Below are positions 11,683 through 23,900 of a DNA stretch of 64,000 nt, one piece after another. Position 1 is the first letter of the stretch; every line of letters begins with the position of its first letter. The stretch is from Anisodus tanguticus (Eukaryota > Streptophyta > Magnoliopsida > Solanales > Solanaceae). A program made the translations under genes and the position numbers. The stretch covers positions 42,020,045 through 42,084,044 of the forward strand of contig CM067556.1 in the NCBI GenBank assembly GCA_034509755.1, in the 5' to 3' direction. The notes below the pieces were generated by a model that worked only from the letters and a program-made list of their open reading frames with translations, was not told where the DNA came from and ran no database searches.

Positions 11683-14600
11683 TGTTGACACCCAATTTTG
11701 TCCCATCTTTTATGATTTTATTCGTAAATTTTAATATTTTTGACACTTTTAAAATAATTTTTAATATAGGCATATATGTGTATATATCTTATTATTATCA
11801 TTATTCACATTTTTTCTATCATTTGCATCTTTATCATAACCATAGTTTTATCCATAATATTCTATGTTATTTTATTTTTTTCGCAAAAATGGCATCGTAT
11901 TTCCGTTTTTATCAAGCATTAAACATTTCGCAAATATTATATTTTATTTTTTATTATTATCACATCGTTACGTTATTTTAAATAATTCACATCTTTTACA
12001 AAAAATATATAAATATGTTTTAATATTAAGCCCCTTTTCATATTTTTAAAATCCATAACCCATTTTTTATTTTCCTAACCCAAAACAATTTCTAACCCAT
12101 TTCATTTTCCCAACCCGATACAAATTCTACCCAAACAAACAGGCCCAAACTCCCCAATTAAATTCCCTTATACCCAAACCCACAAAACAAAATCCCAAAA
12201 CCTTTCCAAGCCCAATCGCCCAACCTCTTAAAACCAACCCCCACAATCCCATTTAAACCAAACCCACAAAATAAACTCCCAAGCCCATTCCCTTATTTCA
12301 CCAAGCACCAACCAAAACTCCAAGCCCAACCGGCCATTAACCCGTCGCCCCAGCCCAAACCCTGACACCACCACACCCCTCCCATCACTTCACCATACCC
12401 ATACCCCTAAAATCCGCTTCCAAAATTCAGAATTTTTTTTTGCCTTTAATTCAAATTTCAAACTCGTTCTTGGGGGGGAAATCCACCTATAAATATCCCC
12501 CTTGTTCTTCTTTTTTAGAGGTCCGAAAATCTATCTATGAAGTCGATATTTTAGAGTTTTTGGGGTCGATTTTAAGTCCGAAAATTTATGTTTATGAGTC
12601 CGAAAATTTCTTAAAGGTTTTGCTTTATACTTTGTTTGTGTTCTTCACTATTGGGTAGATTCCGAATTTTCAAAAATCCGAAATCTACTTAAAGAGTGTT
12701 TGTTCTTGCATATGTTCTTCAACTTAAAGGTTCAAAATATATGTCGAAATTATTGGTTTTTGGTGTTGAAGAATCTTGATTTTTTGCTCTTTCCAACTGT
12801 TTTTTTTTTGGTTCGGGTCGGGTCACTTTCGGGTCGGGTCACTTCGGGTCGGGTCGGACATCAGAAAAAAAGGTAAAAAGCAGCATTCCAAAATCAAAAA
12901 TTCAGCATCCAAAATCAGAATTCCGAAATCGCAAAAATCAGAATTCCAAAATAACGTCTCCGAGCGGATTCGACGATTCGAAACACGCCTCGCTGCCCGG
13001 AGAAGGTCAGTAAACTCGAATTCCTATCAAATTTTATTTTTGTGTGTTTGCTTTTAATTAATCGTCTGTTAGTTATATTTGGTTGGCATCACTGTCTGTT
13101 TAAGCATGTTCTGGCTAATTTAAGTTTATTTTGTTCATTAAGTTGTCAATTAGGTGTATGTTTAATATGATATACTGAAATACGCTTGCAGCTAGTTGAG
13201 TAGGTATTAGTTATTTGTTAGTGAAGAATGCTAGTTACTTAACTTGCAACCTGTTTAATAACCATCTTAGCCGCATTGTGCTTGGCTTTAAAGTGTCATT
13301 ATGCCTGATGTATAACGTGAACATGGTCCTATGTGTTTAAGATTAACCTAATTGATCCTGCCTATTTAAAATGTTACATTTTGAATGATTATTTGACCAT
13401 CTCAATGTCTCATATGTTTGCTTTGAATTAGTCACACTTGCCTTGTTTTGTTTAGATTTTGGAATGCATCCATGTTAGATTGATACACCTCCTAAGTCAT
13501 CTTGTGTCATGCCCTATCTATTGAGTTGTCTAGATGGTGTTTCATTAGCATTTTTTGCACTATTTGAAACTAGCATGTGCCGTGCTAAGTTATAGCCTTT
13601 GTTTGCATTTCATACTTTAACTTATAATTTGTTTCATGTAGTAAACATGTATAAGGAATAGTCTGATGATAAAACTGCTCAAGTAGAAATGGTTTAATAA
13701 GTTATTTGAACATGTCTCACTTAAGAATAAGTAGTATCTTTAATTCATGTCAAAGTCGTGCCTATGTCTAAACTATCTACTTGGGAGTATGTGTTTGTTT
13801 ATCTTAGTTTGTGAATCTGTTCATACGAGCATGCCTATTTTCGCTTTTATAAATATGTGGCGGTGTTAGAAATGGCCTAGATATGTGTTGCTACTTGTCC
13901 AGTTCTTCCTTCTCTGTCTTAAATATCTGAAAAATTGAACTTTCTCTCGTTGGTTTGTGTGTAAATTTAGGAGACCATGAAGCATGCTAGTCAGTCTAGT
14001 GTATGTGTCTTAGTCCTTTACATGTTAGTGTACCCTGTTTTGGTTATTTCTTGTTTAAATTTAAGTCTGGACATGCTAATGGAGCCTGTTTGGTTTAATA
14101 TTGTTTGCTTAAATCATATGGGATATCACTATATTTTCCTTTCTCTTATTGATGCATGAACTTGCTCACGTTGGTCTTTTTTTTTCATTTTGCTTGAACC
14201 CATGATGATATACTTCAGAGTATACATGGTATATAAATTTCAGTATACACAAGGTGTATGTCGAAGTTGTATATCTTTGTATACCTTCAAGCATATCCTA
14301 TTACGCCAAATATTATATGTATATCAGCTCTTATGTATGTCTGTTGGTTTATGAATAAAACTGGAGATAAATTAAGTAGTATTGAAACATGGCATGTTCC
14401 CGACAAGGTCTTGTGCCTAGTTTAACATGTTCGGATATGTTTCTATTTGAAATATGATGGCGGGTGATATATCGTAAGCCATTAAGCATGCTAGTTAGTT
14501 ATGATATGTGTCTTGTCTCTTTTCCATGTTGGTATTCTCCAGTTCCCCTAAATGGTTATTTGGTTCATCCTTTTATCCTATTAATGCCTACTGAATTGGT

Positions 14601-17003
14601 CATGCATTTCCCCTATATGATTAGGTGTTAAGTGCCTCCATAACATCATGTAAAGTCTTTTAAGTTATCTTATATCATGCTATGTTTACTAAGTTTCTGA
14701 ATGATATCTGTATTAACATATTGTGCGTATTTGAACTAGTTTGTGGTGTGTTATATTACTGTCCATGTCTGCGTTCTATGTTTATTGCCGAATGTTTTCT
14801 TTCATAGTTGCCTTGTCAGAACTGTCCTATTATCTTGTTATGCCGGTTGAAAGCGAAGACAAGCTTCGGGTTGGGTTTAGCCTTCTTCGATAGCCTGCCA
14901 TGCCTAAGGTTCAAGAAGCCTTTTGAATCTTGTTGCGGCGTCGAAAATGAATGGTGGTAGCCCCCTTTGTTCTTCTTGTCTTTCAAATTTGAGGTTTAGT
15001 GTGATTAGTTTTTAAGTTTACCTTTCCCTTTATGTCTTTGCTGTGCTACCAGTGGTTGTGGTATCCTGTTGCACCTTGAGATTCTGGATACATGCCATCT
15101 TTAAATAGTTCTGGTTATGGGTTTTGTTGCATTTTGGCTGCTGATTAAGAGACCTTGCCATTCTTTGCAATACTTGGGCTGATTACTGCACTTTTGAGCC
15201 ATTATTCTGATGTTGCGTTTGCTGCGCATAACTGCTGCAATCTTGACCATTTACACTTCTTTTCGGAAATATTTTACTGCTACATTTTGAGCATATTTGA
15301 TGTCTTATCACTGCTGTATTTTTAGCACAATTGCTGCTGTTTTCTTGGCTAAAAGCCTGCTACTTTAGGTTGTTTCGGACAGCCCACTTTATTCGCGTTT
15401 CCAGCCCACTATCGCGTTATTTTAAAACCCATTTGCTGTTGTTTCTTGGCTGAAAACAATCGCTTTAACACTGTTTTTCTATTTCAGTTTGCTGCCCGGC
15501 TTCAGATTACTATTTTACTATTTTTACCGTTTTTACTGTTTTAAAATAAACACCGCACCTTTCAGACATTGCTTTCCTGTTTCAGCCCATTGTTTCAGCA
15601 TTCAAATATCCGTTTTACTATTTTTTACTGTTTTAAACTAAACACCGCGTCTTTTTTTGGAAATTATTTTTACGCTTCTTTGTTTCACCGTCTCTTTCTT
15701 TGTTGTTTCTTGTTTCATTTTAATTTTTGATTTGAACACGATACTACACTGGCCGATGAAAAATATCCGTCGATTTTGAGGCCTCCACAGTTGAAAAGAC
15801 GGAAATATAACTTCTGGACAATGATGAAGACTTAAACCTTTTATTTCATCCGAGATCAACATGTTTAGTAGGCAAGGTGAATTATATATTCGCAGCCACG
15901 ACGTGATTATAGTGATCTTTTTTATTTCACCCGAGAGACCAACACGTTTAGTAGGCGAGGCAATCAAAATAAACCACATTAGTCATATGTTTGCAGCCAC
16001 GACGTGATTGGAATGTTCTTTTCAAAATTTAAGTCTGAGCCCTCCGTGATCAAAACATTCACTGTTTTGAATACGGATATGAAGTTATTTGTATTTAATC
16101 GTTTCTAACCGTTTGTTCTTGACGAACTTGCGGGGATTAAAGTAAATAAAGGCGATTATTCCTCGGTGTTTATTTATTTTATTTCTTTCTTTAATTCACT
16201 TTTATCCCGCTTTGTATTGTAATATTATTTATCGCACTTATGTAACTATTGAAATGCTTAGAATAGGCAAACTTAGGATTAATTCATAGGGTAGTTTAAG
16301 ATTTGAAGCCCGTCGCTAGCTTATTTATTTGTAGGCTCGGTTAAATTCAAACTTAGAAATCATTCGCTAGTTTATTTATTTTAGGCTCGTCACGCGTATT
16401 CAAGATTTTCAAAACAACTTTTGTCATCTTTTATTTGCTTTATTAAATCATACCGAATAAGTTTATCTTTTGTCAATTTACAATTCATTGATTCCCCAAA
16501 TTTTACTTCTTTGACATTATAAATAATTTGTTTTACTATCAATTGTCAAATACATATTTTTTCAACTCTACATGTATTTCTCTTTAAATACCATACAAAT
16601 GCATATTTAAAAAATCTCTACATGTATCTTTCTTTTTAAAATGCATCATTTACTAATTATTTGCAAACATCTTTAAATCTGTTATACTTGTAAAAACATA
16701 TATTTTCCTAGTAATAATTAACCTGAGTTTGACCGGATAACCGCAAGTTAGCGGATCTTAAAGGATGCCTAACCCCTTCCCTTTAGGATAATAAAGAACC
16801 CTTACCTAGAATCTCATTAGTTTCACAGACCATTAAAATTGGAGTTACATTGCAGCATTTAATTTAAATATTTAGGTGTCCTAATTCACCATAAAAAATA
16901 ATTAGGTGGCGACTCCTCAATTCTTTACCCAGGAATCACCGGAATAAGCCTGTGCTCCGCTTCCGACCTCTCGCGGGGGGTCGGGTCAAAAACGGGCGCG
17001 ACA
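11683..17003 (+). mobile_element. 5.3-kb Ogre/Tat-like solo LTR nested in copia element
   Basis: The insert begins TGTTGACACCCAATTTTGTC and ends gggcgcgaca, and interrupts the copia polyprotein between protease and integrase. Flanking 5-mers are aatgc (11678-11682) and aattc (17004-17008), one mismatch, which fits a 5-bp target duplication. No gag, pol, PBS or polypurine tract is present, so it is a single LTR. The unusual length, the TGTTGACACYC start and the GGGTCGGGTCAAAAA end point to Ogre/Tat-type gypsy LTRs by recall. A similar start occurs at 47795. A TATAAATA box on the plus strand sets the orientation. Confidence 0.82.
12488..12495 (+). promoter_or_regulatory. probable LTR core promoter (TATAAATA)
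   Basis: TATAAATA lies about 805 bp into the solo LTR and is followed by a pyrimidine-rich run (cccccttgttcttcttttt). This is where a U3/R border would be expected, leaving a very long R-U5. About 500 bp downstream, agaaggtcagtaaac (12999-13013) matches a plant 5' splice site. This is inference only. Confidence 0.5.
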
Positions 17004-17585
17004 AATTCGATGACCATTGCCGACAGTAATAAATTGAGGACACTTTAACTGACGTAGTTGAGATAGGTTACCTGACGACCGGGTGAGGTGAGATGTGGCT
17101 CCGGTGTCCATGTACCAATTGTCGTCGGGCTGTTGAAGGTTCACGGTGGTGTAGGCCTGGCCCAAATCGGTCGGGGCCGGGCCGGCCGGGCCGGCTCTTC
17201 TTTCCCCTGCGCTGCGGGGCCGCAACCGGGTGGTGCTTCTTGTTGGTGGTGGTGGGCTGCCTGCTCGGTGGCTGGGGGGGGGCCCAAGAGGCCGATCGAC
17301 CAAGGATGCTTTGGAACCGGGCCCTGCGGTAGGGTACGGGCATGCGGCGAGGCCCGGTTCTGCCGGTTGGGCCACTTCGCTTCTTCTTTGGTTGGACCAC
17401 TTTATTCTTCTTTTTCTTTGCGATTCTTCTTGTCCATGCCACTGGTTGCGTTGGCCTTTTCCGCGACCCTTGCCTTTGTTCTTGCGACCTCTACTGCCAC
17501 GACCTCCTCCGCCTCGCTGCTGCTTCTTCTTTGGACATCTGTGATGGTTGGTTGATGCTGGCCGCAGGTGTTGCCATCCCGTCAA
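17004..17585 (-). pseudogene. copia protease and basic gag C-terminus, broken
   Basis: The frame starts with a lysine/glycine-rich stretch (17380-17560) and a Pro-rich linker. It ends in the aspartic protease start DNWYMDTGATSHLTRSSGN near 17040-17100, where DTG is the active-site triad. The protease is cut off at 17008 by the solo LTR and its remainder continues at 11677. No CCHC knuckle can be read here. The GC-rich region also gives long plus-strand open frames, which are antisense shadows. Confidence 0.88.
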
Positions 17586-18281
17586 CGGCTAACGCCTTTT
17601 GATTATGTTCCTCTTGTTTAGCATGCCTAGTTTCTTCCAACAATAGTTGTGAACGTGCCTTGTTGAAACTTGGGAGAGGGTCGGCTTGTTGAATCATTGT
17701 TGCGAGTGTGTCATATTCACCTTTTGGTAAACCCGCAACAAGTTGAAGCACCATCTTGGTTTCGAAACAGAAGTCCCGACGTTGGATAGTTGATCGGTTA
17801 TGAGTTTCAGTTGCTTACAATATTCGGACATGTTGTTAAAATTCTCGAGGCGGGTATTATTGAATTGCTCTTCCAAATATACAACCCGAGTATTTTTATT
17901 GTCCTGAAAGATTTCGTCTAGCCGGACCCAAAGTTCACGTGCCGTAGCACCTGTTTTCATGATAGTGCACAACAGGTCTTTGGAGATGGTGCCGTAGATC
18001 CATTGTTTGACGATGGCGTCAAGACGACGCCAGATTGAGTCTGTAACATCGGTGGGACGAGGAACAGATTCGTCAATATGATCGAGCACATTGTATGCAC
18101 ATGCATGAATGTAGAATAGTTTCATCCACATGGAATATTGACAGTCTTCTTGGTCAAGAATTATAGGGATAAAATTCTTGATGTTGTTAACGGCGAATGC
18201 CGGATGAAAAGAAGATAATGAACGTTTAGAGGGGTTGTCAAGTGTGCCAGTGGATGAACCGGAATTTGTGGGGGAAGACAT
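17491..18281 (-). pseudogene. copia gag, frameshifted
   Basis: Gag begins MSSPTNSGSSTGTLDNP at 18281, about 140 bp inside the PBS, and shows the copia gag core with KLFYIHACAYNVLDHID, AIVKQWIYGTISKDLL, LWVRLDEIFQDNKNTR and EYCKQLKLITDQLSNVG. Near 17766 a one-base deletion moves the continuation (MVLQLVAGLPKGEYDTLA) to another frame, which runs to 17491. A second shift near 17550 leads into the basic C-terminus. Confidence 0.9.
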
Positions 18282-18420
18282 GGTTGCCGCCTGCCGAGGG
18301 AAGGGAATTTTCTGGTTTTGCCGAGAAAGGGAGGAAGAAACCAGGAAAAAAATCTGTGAAATCAGGAAAAAAAATGTTGATTTCGGCCGAGAATGAGGAA
18401 GATAAGGTATTTAGGTTTTA

Positions 18421-18434
18421 GGCTCTTGATACCA
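18421..18434 (-). other. copia primer-binding site
   Basis: Minus strand TGGTATCAAGAGCC directly follows the LTR end ...TTTCA. It is complementary to the 3' end of plant initiator-Met tRNA with one or two differences. Confidence 0.88.
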
Positions 18435-18638
18435 TGAAAGATGGAATAATTTCCCTTGGGGATTCCTTTCATTATTTACAATATATATAGTTGTACAAAG
18501 ATTGATTCCTAATATGGTACGAATCCTAACTTACCTTACAAAGGTTGATTCCTAATATAATTAGAATCCTAAGTTACCTTAAATATACATCTATTATAAT
18601 TACAAAATATACAGGGAATATTCGGAGAATATTCGTTA
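18435..18638 (-). repeat. copia 5' LTR (204 bp)
   Basis: This is the partner of the LTR at 8310-8493. In element orientation it starts TAACGAATATTCTCCG and ends TTTCA, so the ends are TA..CA rather than TG..CA. The target duplication ataag follows at 18639-18643. Confidence 0.93.
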
Positions 18639-18643
18639 ATAAG
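18639..18643. repeat. target site duplication of copia element (right)
   Basis: The word ataag is identical to 8305-8309 and fixes the outer edge of the right LTR. Confidence 0.9.
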
Positions 18644-18877
18644 AAAATGATTTGTAACTTTATTGGTGAAACTGCCGAGACTTGGCAGCTTCTGCAAACA
18701 CATGAAACAAAAGATTTAGCAGTAGAATAATCTTCACATTGGCTAAAACTAAACATTTATATGCAAAAAATAACATGAAAACATATCTTCAACAGAAAAT
18801 TGTTGCAGAACTTTTACTTCATAATGATTTATGTATATTCTTTCTTTTTTTGCAGTCTATTCCTTTAGCTAGCCGTT

Positions 18878-18968
18878 GACATTATTATACTTGTAAGCTT
18901 AAGTACACTCACTTATTGACATTATTATACCTATAAGTTTAAGTACACTCACTTATTGACATTTAAGC
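18878..18968. repeat. 40-bp tandem repeat, 2.3 copies
   Basis: The unit starting gacattattatac and ending ctcacttatt occurs at 18878-18917 and 18918-18957 with few differences, then a partial third copy starts. No coding content. Confidence 0.85.
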
Positions 18969-20640
18969 TTTTATAGTTCATGATTTTGTTCTATTTTCAT
19001 TTACTTGGTGTTCACTTTGTGACGGCTCTCTTCATTGAGAAATATTGGAAAAGAGATATCTGAAATGGCTACTATGACAATCGCATTAAGACATTAAAAT
19101 ACACTTTAGTTTACATGAATAACTGACTAAATCAATTGAGATTGGCACACTTTCTATCACTTTCTAATTTTTTTCCATTTGAAATTGTCTACAAGGTTGC
19201 GATTAACTACATAGAGGGTCTATCTGGTAAATTTTCTCCTAGGTGAAATATAATAGATTTATCTTTTAATTTAAACTCTATAATCTCATTTTTTGCGCTT
19301 CTCAACTTCAACTTCCTCTGTTGATGATTGGTGTTACTTGATTTTTTAAAGTACTTCAAAATGCTTCTCTGTTATGTGGTTCCTGGAATAGCAAAGGTTG
19401 GCTACTAAGCTGGGGACTCTAGCTCTAGCTCATTTGAAAGATGAATCAAGACGTGCTTGAAGATGCATTTGGATTGTCTCTTTGATATATATTGTAATCA
19501 AAAGTACCTATTAATCTCAATAATGTACAATGGAAGTGTATTGTTATGGTATCTATTTTACACATGCAACAAATCATAGCTTCCTGATAATGGCCATTGC
19601 ATCAGTGTGAAGGTTGTTGCGGTTCTAGATGAACTTTAAAACGCTTGATTGATGAGAGTTTAGATTTCATTTACGGAGATTGGGATTGACTGATTCAACT
19701 TTAGCTAGGTGTATTGCAGTTATGGATGACATGCACACAAGTAAATGATCATCCTTACCCCAAAATACCTCTTCTATTTGCACTTACTGGTACCTTATGT
19801 GTAGCGGTAATACTAATACAAGTCTGCTATGGAGTTTAATATTTAACAATAGTTGCAAATAGACTCTGAGCTATTTGTTTGTTTCAATCATTTTAGTATG
19901 ATTTTCAATCTCAAGTCACTTATGCAGAGAGTACAATTGTTTGGTCTAAGCTAGAACAACAACCGTGCCATGCCCGTCTAGTTTTATATAAGACTCTGAA
20001 ATGATTTTCCTTTTAAAAAATCATTTTCAATATTTCTGCAACAGCACCTTTTTAATACCTTTTTCATTATTTTTTTCTCAAATATCACATTCTATGTCCA
20101 ACGCTCAGTAAAAACTAGAAAAATAACGTTCGAAGACAATAGGACTTCAAAATTAACAGTTCGAGGCAAAGTGGACCTCCGATGAATTTAACGATTTTTG
20201 AAGTACCATGTAGCACTGATCATTGTGTAATTATTACTAGAACCTTTTGAAAAGAAATAACACCGCATTAAAGAGTTAAAAGTAATGGAATTGCCCCGAA
20301 GTAAATTCAGGTCTTAGTATCTTTTGAAACTATAACTCTTGCTCGTGCATGTACGTTCACTTGTAACTAATCCGGCCAGCAGCTAATTAATTAGGTGAGA
20401 CAGAACGAAAACAAATAGAAAACAAGAATTTATAACCAACACTAAGAAATGCAATTTGCAGTCTATTTTTATCAAATACAACATAGTTGTAACGTAGATT
20501 TCACACCACCCTTTGTGCCATGCTCTAGATTGCTGGTTAGAAATGCTATTTGTCGAATTATCAAGGTTGACAAGATTTTCCAGATCTCACGCAGCTTAGA
20601 CAGCTTTCTATTGATACAGAAATTATCATATTGATACATG
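18969..20640. other. intergenic stretch, no feature recognised
   Basis: This is the AT-rich sequence between the copia element and the 3' end of the KTN80 gene. I see no gene, no TE protein and no clear repeat in it. The part nearest 20640-20988 is probably 3' UTR of the KTN80 gene, but no poly(A) signal can be assigned with confidence. Confidence 0.4.
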
Positions 20641-20988
20641 ATTTTACTTGAGCCTACAGTTACAAATCGATAAATGAATATCAGGTATTCAGGGTTAGAT
20701 GAGAATAAATACTATGGATTCTCCACCATGCACGTTCAATCGCCAAACATTTGGACCAGCAACAGTGTAGATCATGTTGTCCCCTAGATCTCAGTAATCA
20801 GTTAATAAGAGAATGAGTTGTCGATGTTTTCATCTTGGCAGGAATATACACTACAGGATGCTAGCTCTGCAAGATAAAAGAGCATACAGCACAGGCAGCT
20901 CCAGAGCTCCAACAGCCGCTCAATATGAACATCACGGTTACTGCCCAAAAATAAAACTCTTAATAATCCATGCAATACTGCATTTAAC

Positions 20989-23900
20989 TCACGAAACATC
21001 TTGAAGTGCTAGATTCAGCTCCTGAGCAGACTTGGCAATGGATCCTCCCCTTCTGAATGAAAAAATGAATAAGATAAAAGAGGGAAATAATAGACAGCAA
21101 ATTTAGTTGTGTAACATTTGGACCAAAACTAGGTGAAGATGCACTGACGCACCTAGTAAGAGCGGGCAGCCAATTTTTTACTTTTTCAAGCTCAACAAAG
21201 CAAAGGTTGTAGCGCTCCATCCTTTGTTATCAATAAGGAAGAAAACATTCAAATTATAAATACCAAAGAACGGGAAGTATAAGAAAATATGAGATAATAC
21301 CTTTGCTCTGCCTCAATATCAACACCAACTGATGCTGGTGCAGACATTGAAGAACAAATCACTGAACCAAATACTTTAACAAGTTTGAGCAGCATATTCA
21401 ATGAAACATCTTGATGCCTAAAAAATGTCCACCAAAAGCCAAACTGAGAATCAGACTACACAATTACAGCAAAGACAAAAATAATCAAGCTCAAATTTGT
21501 ACCTGTCCAAGTTGCTCTCAAGCAACCCTCCAAGGAGTGGTAGAAGGCATGTGCAAATCTCTAGTGTAATAAAATCATTTTTCTCTGTTAAAAAGCTAAT
21601 TACATCAGCAAGCACCTGTATCATGCATCAGAAGGTCCACATCATGTTAAGGTAACTAACAAGATCAAGAATACGGCATAGAAAGGAGATACTTACAGCA
21701 GGATCTGCCATCTTCTCCATTACCATATCATGTAAAAAGGGTAATTTTCAAGATCGAGAATAGGGCACAGAAAAGAAAGACTTACAGCAGGATCTGCCAT
21801 CTTCTCCATTGCACTAAGTGCCCCTTTAATGTCATGTCTTTGCCAATACTGATAGACAACCTGTAAGAAAAGAATATGTTAAATGTTTGCTTTCAAGAAT
21901 GCAAGTGACCTGCTTTTTTATTTTTCACCAGATTTTTTAGATGAGTCTTTCCTAGTCAAATTGGTATCCTATTCTATAGGAACTACAACAACATTACCAG
22001 TGTAATCCCACAAGTGGGGTCTGGGGAGGGTGGTGCGTACGCAGCCTTACCCCTACCTTGTGAAGGTAGGAAACTGTTAGCTTTTATTCTGATTTTCAGG
22101 ATAGTGAATAGGATTGCTTAGTTTTCGTATATTTACCTACTTTCAGTTTGTCCGTCAGCTATTTAAATCAGGAGCTGACGATTCAATAAAATAAGCTAAT
22201 TACTGATGCATCAATTCTTCTGCTATTATATTCTCTCAGTTCCTTTTCGTGGTTGTATTTTTGTATTCTCTTGCTTTGCTATTTTCTATTGATTCTGTCC
22301 TTTCTATTTTGATAAACTTACAACTAGTATCAAAGCTTTTATATTCTTAAGGGATTTGTGAGTGCGAGTGCAATGGAGACTGAAACCTGTTTTCCCAAAT
22401 AGCTCCTCATATCTTTGATGGTGACAATTACCAACGTTGGCCTGTAAGAATGGAGACTTACCTGGGGGGTTTGGATTTTCAAGAGGCTGTGGAAGAGGAT
22501 TATGAAATTCCTCCACTGACAACTAATCGCACCATTGCCCAGATCAAAAGTCGCAAGGAAAAGAAAACGAGGAAGTCCACGACTAAAATAACTCTATTTG
22601 TTGTTTCAACAACTATTTTTATGAGAGTTATGTCACAAATCAGCAAATGTCTGGATTATCTCTAAGAAGAATACGCAAGAGGCGAAAGGATACGAGGCAT
22701 GTAGGTGCTGAATTTAATAAAAGTATTTGAGTTGCAGAGGATGAAAGAGTCTGAAACAATCAAAGAGCACTCAGACAAATCGCTTAGCCACAGTAAACAA
22801 GGAAGGGTTGTTGAAGACCCAATTCTTGATTCAAGGATTGTTGAATTATTGTAAAGATGCCAGAAAGATATTAAGCATCTATAACCACCTTGGGAAACAC
22901 AAAAGACTTGTCCAAGATTATCTTCGCATAATTGTTAAATGCTCTACAGGCTCAAGAGCATAGAAAGCTTATGAGCAAGATCGTCTTGTTGAAGGAGCTT
23001 TGACAGCCAACCAGGAAGCACAAAAGAACAAGAAAAATGATAGAAAAAATCAAACGTCATACACTGTAAATTCTACAGACAGCCAAACTCGAAGCAAGGG
23101 TAGAAATTCAAAGAAAAATTAGTAAATTACCATTACTTGTCAGTACAGAGGGAAAAAAGTCATTCACCAACCAAAATCTTGGAAAAGACCAGATGCATAG
23201 TGTAACAAGTGCAATCCAACTTTCAGAAGCACGAAAAATAGAAACTAGTTGATCAAGATGAAGAAGAGTAGATGTTTCTAGCAATGTGTTTTTCAATAAG
23301 GTCTTCAGGGAGTTGGCTAAGTCGGTTGATTGATAGTGGTTGTACAAACAACATGACTTATGACAAAAGTCTTACGGGTTTGAAGCCTGCTAGAGTCAAG
23401 AAGGTCAGAATAGGAAATGGTGATATTCCTGCAAAGGGGAAAGGAACCGTTGCAATTACAACAAGCTCGTGTACAAAAAGAATCCCAAATGTTCTTTATG
23501 TACCTGAAATTAACCAAAATTTGTTCTACTTATTATTCCTATCTGCAGTAACAAAAGCAATTTTCAAAAGGGATCTTATCCTTTCCAAAGTCCAGATTAA
23601 TAAAGGGGTTAATTGAAGGCATATCAGTCAACCAATCAAATACGCCTCAATTCCAAACTAGACGGGGAAAGGGATTTCAGTGAGGATCTACCTTTTCTGG
23701 AAAGAAACAGAGATTCAAGTATAATAATGAGATAGACATCCAAATAAATTTGTAGTAGACATAACAATGATGTCTACCCCTTTCGAGGAATGGGCCAGAC
23801 CGGGTCATTTCTCAAGAACAATAGCTAAAGGGCCTGATACTACCACTTGGATCTGGAACGCGTTTAGCAGAATCTGTTCGAGACCTCTACAACTAGTTTC

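Larger units (their letters stand above)
8310..18638 (-). mobile_element. Ty1/copia retrotransposon, full boundaries, inactive
   Basis: The element has paired short LTRs, a 5-bp target duplication (ataag), a PBS matching initiator-Met tRNA (minus TGGTATCAAGAGCC, 18434-18421) and a polypurine tract. Between them the minus strand encodes gag, protease, integrase, reverse transcriptase and RNase H in copia order (INT before RT). It spans 10.3 kb only because a 5.3-kb LTR sits inside it; without that it is about 5.0 kb, normal for the group. Frameshifts in gag, nonsense codons after INT and before RT, and a changed RT active site show that it cannot move by itself. Confidence 0.93.

Noticed and set aside
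12776..13057. 93-residue open frame in the giant LTR
   Set aside because: Low complexity (gggtcgggtc repeats, Ile/Lys/Ser-rich) within the presumed untranslated leader of the LTR.
17088..17555. Long plus-strand open frames with Trp/Gly/Arg-rich proteins
   Set aside because: They are antisense to the GC-rich copia gag/protease linker, overlap in several frames, and show no domain.
18878..18968. CRISPR-like or regulatory repeat array
   Set aside because: Direct head-to-tail copies without spacers in a plant genome; a simple tandem repeat.
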